DNA of 64,000 nt from an uncultured Desulfovibrio sp. (GTDB lineage Bacteria > Desulfobacterota > Desulfovibrionia > Desulfovibrionales > Desulfovibrionaceae): positions 205,941 through 269,940 of the forward strand of contig NZ_CABSIF010000006.1 in NCBI RefSeq assembly GCF_902477725.1, read 5' to 3'. Of this stretch, positions 57,862-64,000 are shown one piece after another. Position 1 is the stretch's first letter. Every line of letters starts with the position of its first letter. Both the position numbers and the translations under genes were made by a program. Under the pieces are notes generated by a model, which saw only the letters and a list, made by a program, of their open reading frames with translations, searched no databases and had not been told where the DNA came from.

Positions 57862-59097
57862 TTATTCAGCCAGCAGGCTGGCCCCCGGCCCGCCGTCATA
57901 GGGCAAGCGTTCAAAGACCTTGCGGCGCGGGGTCAGGCTGATGTGGTAGTACTGGTTTTGCGGAATATAGATAAAGGGCACGTCTTCGTTGCGCTGTCGG
58001 AGAAAGAGCGAAAGCAGCACCCGGTTGATGGCCTGATGCCCCACAATGATCAGGGGCGCATCCCCAGCCAGAAAAAGCGCCCGCCGCAAACCCCGTTGTA
58101 CCCGCTCGCGCAGCAGGGCGTAGCTCTCGCCATTGGGGTAAGTGTAGGTGTATTTGCTGGCGTTGCGGCCTTGGGTGACCTCGGGCATGCGCTCGCGGAT
58201 TTCGCTGTAGAGCATGCCCTCGCAATCGCCCGCCCATATTTCGTCAAACTCCTTAAAGGCCATGGCATGCGCCTCGGGCCGTTCGGTCAGCAATGGGGTT
58301 GCCGTTTCGTGCGAGCGTATGCGCGTGGAGGTAAACACCCACTCAATTGGTTTGTTGCGCAGATGGGCGGCAAGGGCAAGCGCCTGGGCGCGGCCTGTGG
58401 CTGTGAGCGGCGGGTCGCCGCCGATGCGGCCCCGCAGGTTGAATTCCGTCTGTCCGTGGCGCGCCAGATACAGGCACTGGATCCACACGCTGACAACCAT
58501 TTCGCGGATAGCGGGGTAGTAGGGTGAACTTTCGCAGGGGCGCTCGTCCAGAATACGGTTGGCTGTGGAATCAACGCGCAACCAGTATTTTTCGTCCTGC
58601 AATGACTCGTAAATGGTTTCATAGTAGCTGATGCGCTTCATAAAGCTGGCAAGGGCTTCTTCTTCAGTATACGAGGCGTATTCCGGCAGGGTGGTCTTGC
58701 GGCGTATGCAGGCATTGAGCAGCAGCTGGTCTTCGTTGACGCATTCCACAAAAAGCACCGGGTAGTCGGTGAGCGTGGTTTCTATGAGGTGCCTGCGCGC
58801 GCGGCTGACGTTGGTGGCGTCAAGAATGGCCACCTCGCCGTCCTTGGCCAGCCATTCGCGGGCAATCTCCATGTTGCGCATGCAGATCATTTCGCGCGCA
58901 TCTCGTCCCAGTTTGTTGTTGGGATCGTAAAAATTGGGGTCGGTGGATTCCGCGCCAATGAGCGCGCGGCGCATGTCGCCGTTATTGAACAGCTTTGCGG
59001 CAATGCCTTCGGTCACAAGACCGTCGCGGATGCGCTTTGCCAGAGTGGATTTTCCCCTTGCGGGCAGACCGACCATGGCGACATAAAGTTTCTGCAT
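57862..59097 (-). CDS. Bifunctional 6-phosphofructo-2-kinase/fructose-2,6-bisphosphatase-like protein
   Basis: The 411-residue product joins two domains in the eukaryotic PFKFB order. The N-terminal kinase has a Walker A LYVAMVGLPARGKSTLAKRI, LFNNGDMRRAL, the FFDPxN-type YDPNN, and ILDATNVSRARRHLI. The C-terminal phosphoglycerate-mutase-like phosphatase has CLYLARHGQTEFNLRGRIGGD with the catalytic His, a Glu in the LYSEIRERMP region and the second His in IIVGHQAINRVLL. This makes and breaks fructose 2,6-bisphosphate in eukaryotes; bacterial copies are uncommon and their role is unproved. The start at 59097 has GGAGG. Confidence 0.85.
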   Translation of the reverse strand: MQKLYVAMVGLPARGKSTLAKRIRDGLVTEGIAAKLFNNGDMRRALIGAESTDPNFYDPNNKLGRDAREMICMRNMEIAREWLAKDGEVAILDATNVSRARRHLIETTLTDYPVLFVECVNEDQLLLNACIRRKTTLPEYASYTEEEALASFMKRISYYETIYESLQDEKYWLRVDSTANRILDERPCESSPYYPAIREMVVSVWIQCLYLARHGQTEFNLRGRIGGDPPLTATGRAQALALAAHLRNKPIEWVFTSTRIRSHETATPLLTERPEAHAMAFKEFDEIWAGDCEGMLYSEIRERMPEVTQGRNASKYTYTYPNGESYALLRERVQRGLRRALFLAGDAPLIIVGHQAINRVLLSLFLRQRNEDVPFIYIPQNQYYHISLTPRRKVFERLPYDGGPGASLLAE

Positions 59098-59233
59098 ACG
59101 ACCTCCGTTGCCGCATGGTAGGAGAAAAGAGAAAAAAATAAAAGAACTCTGCTGGATGGGGCGGGTCGCTCCTTGCCTGCCCGCGATGGCGGTAGTATTA
59201 TGCAATAAACATATTTACCTGCCGAGTTTTGCC

Positions 59234-61051
59234 ATGAGCATCACGGCTTTTTTCAGAACGCTGTCTTCCCGGTCACACTGGGCCATCCACAGTGTCTGGC
59301 TGGTCGTGCTTGCTGGCCTCCTGTGCGCCAACGTGATGGATGGTTATTTCCAGCTTCAGGAAAATGAGTTGCGTCTGCTGCTCTCTGAAAGCAGCATTGC
59401 CGTCAATATTGTCAAAATGGAAGTGGGCGGCATCACCCATCTGCTGGACACTGTGGAAAGCGCCGCCATTTCCTCCTTGGACGGAGACCAGCTTGCCGAC
59501 CGGATGCAAGATATGGTGCGGGATAATCCCTTTGTCGCCGCCATTGCTGTCGAACTCAACGGTGCGCCCTGGGCCTCCACTGGCGAAATTTCTTCTGCGT
59601 CCACAGCCGTTTTTTCCCGTTCCACCGCAAAGGACGGGCTTCCCTCCGTATCTGTAAGCATTACCCTGAAACCAGAATTCTGGGGATACAAACTGGCGTA
59701 TGCGTTCAGTCGCGCAGATGCTAAGGTTGCCGTCTATACGGCCTCTGGACGTCCTTTGCTGCCCTTTGCCGATCTGGACAACGCTGAAAATGCATTTCTG
59801 GCGGAGAGCATTGCAAGCATGGCACCAGATGCGGCGGCCTTGCACACCCAGCCCCTGCGGGCCGATGGGGCTCGAGCCATGCTTACCTTGCAGCAGGCGG
59901 CCGCGCCCTTTCTGGAGGGCGGCCCCCTGGTGGTGGGAACAATCATCAGCGGCGAAAACAGCTATGCCCACTGGCGTAGCGACCTGCTCGTTCAAGTGCT
60001 GATATGGCTAACTGCGGCTGTGCTCTCAACTTCACTCCTGGTGATAGAAGCGCGCAGACGCCGCCGTTCTGAACTTTCCACAGAAAAACTGCAAAGCGCC
60101 ATGCGCTCGCGCGACAAGTTCATCAGTATCCTGATGGACCACGCGCCCATCATGGTCTCCTACTGGGACGCGGAGCGGCGGTGCCATTACGCCAACAGAA
60201 TGTACAGGGCATGGTTTGGCAAAGGTGAGGAGGAGATCATCGGCATTGATTTGCACTCCTTGCTTGGCGGGGAGCTGCTTGCCAAATGCGCCCCCCTCGT
60301 TGATGCGACCCTGCGCGGCGAACCACAGGATTTTGAGCAGGAAAGGGCCAGGGCCGACGGCTCAACAGGCTATGTGCTGTCCCGCTACATACCGGATATG
60401 GATGGACGGGAGGTGCGGGGTTTTTTTGTTATTGCCTCTGACATTACAGAACTCAAGCAAACACAGCAGAGCCTGGAAAAACGTATTGAAGACCTGTACT
60501 CGCTGGCCACCATAGACGCGCTTACGGGCTTGAACAACCGCAGAAATTTGCTGGAAAAAATTCAGTTCGAGATTGAAAGGGCCAAGCGCTATGGTCTGAA
60601 CATGGTCTTCTTTATGCTTGATATCGACCATTTCAAAAAGATCAACGACACGTACGGGCATGATGCGGGTGATGCCGTGCTGAAGGGGCTTGGCGCGCTG
60701 CTGCATGGCACCATGCGTACCTCTGACCATGTGGGGCGGCTTGGCGGCGAAGAATTTGGCATTCTGCTGGCCAGCGTTGTGCCCCAGCAGGCAGAGGCCA
60801 TTGCAGAGCGCTTGCGCAGGCGCGTGGAAGAAATGGTCGTGTGGCACAACGAAAAGAACATTCGTTTTACAGTCAGCATTGGTCTGGCGGATTTACAGAC
60901 AGATGTGAAAAACCCCCTGGAAGACATGGTGAAGAGGGCAGACCTTGCCCTCTACCGGGCCAAGAACAGTGGCCGTAATCGCGTATGCCTTGCGGACAAT
61001 TTGTTGCCGCCCGCTGTGGAGAATTCGGCGGGTCAGGGTTTTGGCGCATAA
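59234..61051 (+). CDS. Membrane-bound diguanylate cyclase with periplasmic sensor and PAS domain
   Basis: Makes c-di-GMP, which favours sessile life over motility. The 605-residue product has two membrane helices (about residues 18-38 and 255-275) around a periplasmic sensor of about 220 residues. A cytoplasmic PAS domain follows (SILMDHAPIMVSYWDAERRCHYANRMYRAWFG), then a short coiled coil and a GGDEF domain with active site RLGGEEFGILL. An inhibitory-site RTSD lies five residues before it, so product feedback is likely. The start at 59234 opens directly into the first helix; earlier in-frame starts are less likely. It is divergent from the PFK-2 gene. Confidence 0.92.
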   Translation: MSITAFFRTLSSRSHWAIHSVWLVVLAGLLCANVMDGYFQLQENELRLLLSESSIAVNIVKMEVGGITHLLDTVESAAISSLDGDQLADRMQDMVRDNPFVAAIAVELNGAPWASTGEISSASTAVFSRSTAKDGLPSVSVSITLKPEFWGYKLAYAFSRADAKVAVYTASGRPLLPFADLDNAENAFLAESIASMAPDAAALHTQPLRADGARAMLTLQQAAAPFLEGGPLVVGTIISGENSYAHWRSDLLVQVLIWLTAAVLSTSLLVIEARRRRRSELSTEKLQSAMRSRDKFISILMDHAPIMVSYWDAERRCHYANRMYRAWFGKGEEEIIGIDLHSLLGGELLAKCAPLVDATLRGEPQDFEQERARADGSTGYVLSRYIPDMDGREVRGFFVIASDITELKQTQQSLEKRIEDLYSLATIDALTGLNNRRNLLEKIQFEIERAKRYGLNMVFFMLDIDHFKKINDTYGHDAGDAVLKGLGALLHGTMRTSDHVGRLGGEEFGILLASVVPQQAEAIAERLRRRVEEMVVWHNEKNIRFTVSIGLADLQTDVKNPLEDMVKRADLALYRAKNSGRNRVCLADNLLPPAVENSAGQGFGA

Positions 61052-61053
61052 AA

Positions 61054-61101
61054 AGAACGCCCTTGCGCGGCAGGTCTGTATCTGCGGCACAAGGGCGTTC
61101 T
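61054..61101. terminator. Terminator between the cyclase gene and tyrS
   Basis: Perfect 12-bp inverted repeat AGAACGCCCTTG with its complement around a 24-base loop. On the minus strand it is followed by five Ts, so it serves tyrS well; it also lies directly after the plus-strand stop. Confidence 0.75.
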
Positions 61102-61125
61102 CCAAGTATTCAGGCTGATTGCGCC

Positions 61126-62322
61126 TTAACGCACCTTCAGCTTGAGAAAGCGCTTTTTGCCGAGCTTGACCACGTATTCACCGGCTGCAAGCGGGGTGAC
61201 GGCGTCTTCGCAGCGTTCCCCGTCAATGGAGAGCGCGCCTTCTTTCATCAGGCGTTTTGCTTCGCCCCGGCTTTTAACAAGGCCTGCGGCCTCAAGAAAC
61301 ACCGGGGGGGTGCTGTCTTCGCCGCAGGCGCACTGGTGCTCGGGCATATCGTCCGGCACGCCGCCGCCAGCAAAAACGGCATTAAAGCCCTGCTTTGCTT
61401 CATCGGCATCTTTTTCACTGTGGTAGCGGGCCACCATCTCGTGGGCAAGATTTTCCTTGGCGGCCTTGGGGTGCAGCTCGCCGTTGGCCACGGAAGCCTT
61501 GAGGGCTGCAATGTCTTCAAGGCTTTTGGCCGAGAGCAGCTCATAGTAGCGCCACATGAGCTCATCAGAGATAGCCATGACCTTGCCGAAAATCTGGGAA
61601 GGGGCTTCGTCAATACCAATGTAGTTGCCGTAAGATTTTGACATCTTGCGCACGCCATCGGTGCCTTCGAGCAGGGGCAGGGTCAGAATGCACTGGCTTT
61701 CTATGCCGTAGTGCGCCTGGAGGGTGCGGCCCACCAGCAGGTTGAACTTCTGGTCAGTGCCGCCCATTTCCACATCGCTCTTGAGAGCGACAGAGTCATA
61801 ACCCTGACACAGCGGATACAGAAATTCGTGGATTGATATGGGACGCTGCTCGCGGAAACGCTTTTCAAAATCATCGCGTTCCATCATGCGGGCAACGGTA
61901 TAGCTGGAAGCCAGCTTGATAAAGCCCGTGGCGTCCATCTTGCCCAGCCAGGCCGAGTTGAAGGCAACCTCGGTCTTCTGCGGATCAAGAATTTTGAAAA
62001 CCTGCTTTTTGTAGGTTTCCGCGTTGGCAAGAACCTGCTCCTCAGTGAGGGGGGGGCGGGTTTCCGAGCGGCCAGAGGGGTCGCCTATGCGGCCCGTAAA
62101 GTCGCCGATAAGAAAGATGACATGGTGCCCCAGTTCCTGAAAATGACGCATCTTGTGCATAACAACCGTATGCCCAAGGTGCAGGTCAGGAGCGGTGGGG
62201 TCAAAGCCCACCTTGATACGCAGCGGCTTGCCGCGCGCAATCTTTTTGCGCAGTTCGTTTTCGTCAATCAGCTCGGCCATGCCGCGCTTGATGGTGGCCA
62301 TTTGGCGGTCAATATCCGTCAT
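61126..62322 (-). CDS. tyrS: Tyrosyl-tRNA synthetase
   Basis: Charges tRNA-Tyr. The 398-residue product has the class I signature region KVGFDPTAPDLHLGHTVVMHKM (HIGH-like HLGH), the substrate-contacting LYPLCQGYDSVAL and GGTDQKFNLLVGR, the KMSKS loop as VRKMSKSYGNYIG near residue 230, and a C-terminal S4 RNA-binding domain (SRGEAKRLMKEGALSIDGER). The start at 62322 has AGAGG 8 bp upstream; a GTG one codon earlier is possible. No T-box leader is seen. Confidence 0.96.
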   Translation of the reverse strand: MTDIDRQMATIKRGMAELIDENELRKKIARGKPLRIKVGFDPTAPDLHLGHTVVMHKMRHFQELGHHVIFLIGDFTGRIGDPSGRSETRPPLTEEQVLANAETYKKQVFKILDPQKTEVAFNSAWLGKMDATGFIKLASSYTVARMMERDDFEKRFREQRPISIHEFLYPLCQGYDSVALKSDVEMGGTDQKFNLLVGRTLQAHYGIESQCILTLPLLEGTDGVRKMSKSYGNYIGIDEAPSQIFGKVMAISDELMWRYYELLSAKSLEDIAALKASVANGELHPKAAKENLAHEMVARYHSEKDADEAKQGFNAVFAGGGVPDDMPEHQCACGEDSTPPVFLEAAGLVKSRGEAKRLMKEGALSIDGERCEDAVTPLAAGEYVVKLGKKRFLKLKVR

Positions 62323-62450
62323 CACCCTTACCTCTGTGCTGGCTTCGGTAAAAAACGCCGGACCAAAAAAGAATATGCGCCGACGTAGACGGAAAGTGAT
62401 ACCCCCAAGGCGGCGATAGTGTCAAACCATGCCGCAGAGAATCAGCCAGC

Positions 62451-62699
62451 CTACAGGCTCAGCAGGGAGGCAACGCGGCTGGCGCTCAGGCCGCTGTGAA
62501 CGGAAAGCGCGTCCATGGGATTTTGCGAGATCATGCTCATGGTGTCGTCAAGCACGCCATCCACTTCGTCATCTGCCAGCAAATTGGGGGCGCTCAGGCT
62601 GACAACATCGCGGGAAGGCATGCTGGCAGCGGTGTTTTCATCTTTTTCCATGGCAGGGAAGGCAAAGGCCGGAGTGGGGTTGAGTCCGGAAATTTTCAT
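62451..62699 (-). CDS. Small unknown protein
   Basis: An 82-residue soluble, acidic protein starting MKISGLNPTPAFAFP and ending in a helical DALSVHSGLSASRVASLLSL. No domain is recognised. AAAGGAT sits 7 bp before the ATG at 62699; a longer start at 62729 is less likely. It lies between tyrS and the PilZ-like gene on the same strand. The closing helix is reminiscent of short motility or anti-sigma-type peptides, but that is a guess. Confidence 0.6.
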   Translation of the reverse strand: MKISGLNPTPAFAFPAMEKDENTAASMPSRDVVSLSAPNLLADDEVDGVLDDTMSMISQNPMDALSVHSGLSASRVASLLSL

Positions 62700-62857
62700 G
62701 GCGGTATCCTTTATGTTGATGACCTGCATGGGTCAAATTTTCCGCATGGCGGCAATACTGCCATAAAAGATGCAATTTTAGGGCCATAAAACCCGGATTG
62801 GGAGAAGGGGCGGTAGGGTAATCGTGGCAAAAGCAGGAACGTTGTGGCTACTTGCGC

Positions 62858-63727
62858 CTAGGCGGATTCTTGCTGATCCTTTGACGCATCGGCGTATTTG
62901 GTGAGGCACTGACGCAAACGGGGGGAGCCGCCCTTGACGTTGAGCCAGCGCAGTCGGGCGCGGCGGGCGCTCCAGTCCAGTTCTTCCTGAAAGCGCAGGC
63001 GCACGGCAATACCCTGTGCGTCAGGGGCCTTGCCGAAACCTGCCCGCTTGGCAAGAAAAACGTAGGGAGGCACAGTAACAGGCACCACGCTGGGCTGGAG
63101 AAAAAACAGGTAGGTTGCGTCGGAGGTGAAGGAAGGTACCGCCAGTTCTTCCGGCATGCAGACGCATGCCCCGCCTTCTGAAACATCCAGAATGCGCGTG
63201 GCTGGCGGGGGCAGCTGACTGTATTCCCCAAGCATGATGCGCAAATCGTTGATGGTGTCGGGGCGCTCCGGCGCGAGCAGCACGCTCGACATGCGGCTGT
63301 ATCCAGCGCGCCAGGGTATACGTTTGCTGCTGCGCAACTGCCGTACAGTCACATGGCGTGAAAAGCGCAGTCCCAAATACAGCATTTCGCCACTGGGCCC
63401 CACAGCTGTTTCGCGAATCTGCGCGCTACCGTAAACGCCAAGGCGCGCCGTCATATCCTGCGCAATGTGCCGCTTGACGCTGAAGTAAAATTTGCCCTGG
63501 TTTATTAAAGCCTTGGGGTTCTGGGGCTGCATGCTCATGGAACGCACAACAAGCTGGGCCTCCCTGCCGTTGACCTCGCGTACCAGACCCTCCACAGATA
63601 TGCAGGCAGTTTCGCCGCACCAGATAAGGCAGCATTCAAGGTGTACATTGGCTCCGGTGTTTTGTGCATCGGCCAGTGCCTCATGGCAGCTTGAGTTCCA
63701 GAGGCAGAATGAAGCGTCTGAATTCAT
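62858..63727 (-). CDS. PilZ-domain-like c-di-GMP receptor protein
   Basis: A 289-residue cytoplasmic protein. The second half has the PilZ-type signals RQLRSSKRIPWR (RxxxR-like) followed about 50 residues later by ILDVSEGGACVCMP (D/NxSxGG), then a strand-rich stretch ending FQEELDWSARRARLRWLNV. The first half may be a YcgR-like N domain (ISVEGLVREVNGREAQLVVRS). Such proteins bind c-di-GMP and adjust flagellar motors or polysaccharide machinery. It lies near a diguanylate cyclase gene. AAGGCTG precedes the ATG. Confidence 0.75.
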   Translation of the reverse strand: MNSDASFCLWNSSCHEALADAQNTGANVHLECCLIWCGETACISVEGLVREVNGREAQLVVRSMSMQPQNPKALINQGKFYFSVKRHIAQDMTARLGVYGSAQIRETAVGPSGEMLYLGLRFSRHVTVRQLRSSKRIPWRAGYSRMSSVLLAPERPDTINDLRIMLGEYSQLPPPATRILDVSEGGACVCMPEELAVPSFTSDATYLFFLQPSVVPVTVPPYVFLAKRAGFGKAPDAQGIAVRLRFQEELDWSARRARLRWLNVKGGSPRLRQCLTKYADASKDQQESA

Positions 63728-63759
63728 GGGACAGCCTTGAATGAGTTGGTAAAGTCGTA

Positions 63760-63788
63760 TAAATATATTAATACTGGTATTATGTCAA
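63760..63788 (-). promoter_or_regulatory. Sigma-70 promoter of the PilZ-like gene
   Basis: On the minus strand TTGACA (63788-63783) and TATTTA (63765-63760) are separated by 17 bp in an AT-rich stretch, about 30 bp before the start codon. The match is good and the position suitable. Confidence 0.65.
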
Positions 63789-63837
63789 TATGTTAGTGAT
63801 ATTTGCTTGGATAATATACAGTCCGATTGTGCCTAAG

Positions 63838-63853
63838 CTGTTACTTGTAACAG
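63838..63853 (-). terminator. Small hairpin after the window-end gene
   Basis: Perfect 7-bp inverted repeat CTGTTAC/GTAACAG with a 2-base loop, 16 bp after the stop codon of the partial minus-strand gene. The T-run is poor, so termination is uncertain. Confidence 0.4.
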
Positions 63854-63869
63854 GCTTTTGCGAGATATA

Positions 63870-64000
63870 TCAGATTGCATATGTCGTGTCTGGTGGTGTG
63901 CGCGGGCAAGCCGCCGCCTGCTCCAGATTGCTGGCCGCATTGATGCCATCAACGCTCAGAAGCTCGCCTTCCACAGGAAGGCGGCTGCCAACGGGAATAA
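63870..64000 (-). CDS. C-terminal end of an unidentified minus-strand gene
   Basis: The minus strand is open from the window edge to a stop at 63872-63870, giving about 43 residues that include PVGSRLPVEGELLSVDGINA and end in PPDTTYAI. The amino acid mix looks like real coding sequence, and the hairpin just after the stop fits. The start lies outside the window and no family is recognised. Confidence 0.45.
   Translation of the reverse strand, partial: IPVGSRLPVEGELLSVDGINAASNLEQAAACPRTPPDTTYAI

Noticed and set aside
1..64000. tRNA, rRNA or prophage genes
   Set aside because: No cloverleaf pattern, rRNA core sequence, integrase or phage structural motif was seen in either strand by eye.

Overview
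The window is a GC-rich chromosomal segment with the gene content of a sulfate-reducing deltaproteobacterium of the Desulfovibrio type (Desulfovibrionaceae). The main pointers are an archaeal-style entry to the shikimate pathway (aldolase-type ADH synthase plus type II 3-dehydroquinate synthase) heading a pheA-aroA-tyrA operon, a polar-flagellum control block (flhB-flhA, flhF-flhG-fliA-cheY, fliL), a DUF134/DUF5320/Mrp locus and a eukaryote-like bifunctional PFK-2/FBPase-2. I cannot name the species. There is no rRNA, tRNA, CRISPR array, prophage or complete insertion sequence; this is core chromosome with one short patch of small inverted-repeat elements.

Layout. 1-4.0 kb: end of a chemotaxis coupling gene, nth, cutA, an adenosine-kinase-like PfkB kinase and three small metabolic or transport genes. 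4.0-5.9 kb: DUF134 regulator, DUF5320 protein and a divergent Mrp ATPase, with two identical 12-bp palindromes between the latter two. 6-12.7 kb: aldA, a cupin, an MscS-type channel with a Lys/Ala/Asp repeat segment, a DUF362 protein and thiE. 12.65-12.96 kb: two adjacent inverted-repeat elements. 13-17 kb: a four-gene minus-strand operon (lysozyme-like protein, GT9 glycosyltransferase, two small helical proteins) behind a near-consensus sigma-54 promoter. 17-30.4 kb: two TraT-like lipoproteins, topA-xdhC, an orphan membrane protein, a three-gene RND efflux operon and a secreted orphan. 30.4-39.1 kb: flagellar and chemotaxis genes, with a second sigma-54 promoter before flhF. 39.2-44.9 kb: the aromatic amino acid operon. 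44.9-51.6 kb: DHH phosphoesterase, a CbiR-like TIM-barrel protein, an M16 protease and a DUF2079 membrane protein. 51.8-55.5 kb: rpsB-tsf and a TerC-CBS-CorC protein. 55.5-57.8 kb: ilvB-ilvN. 57.8-64 kb: PFK-2/FBPase-2, a diguanylate cyclase, tyrS, a small orphan and a PilZ-like protein.

The most interesting content is regulatory. Two amino acid operons are preceded by what looks like complete ribosome-mediated transcription attenuation. Upstream of the aromatic operon a 34-codon leader peptide carries the run FSWYYFAYF and is followed by mutually exclusive RNA pairings (1:2, 2:3, 3:4) ending in a seven-U terminator. Upstream of ilvBN a 31-codon leader peptide carries Leu-Leu, Ile and Val-Val-Val codons and is followed by a strong terminator with eight Us. 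Neither leader is long enough to be picked up by ordinary gene calling. Other regulatory signals read directly are two sigma-54 promoters for motility-type operons, the duplicated palindrome before the Mrp gene, and a candidate sigma-70 promoter before the PilZ-like gene.
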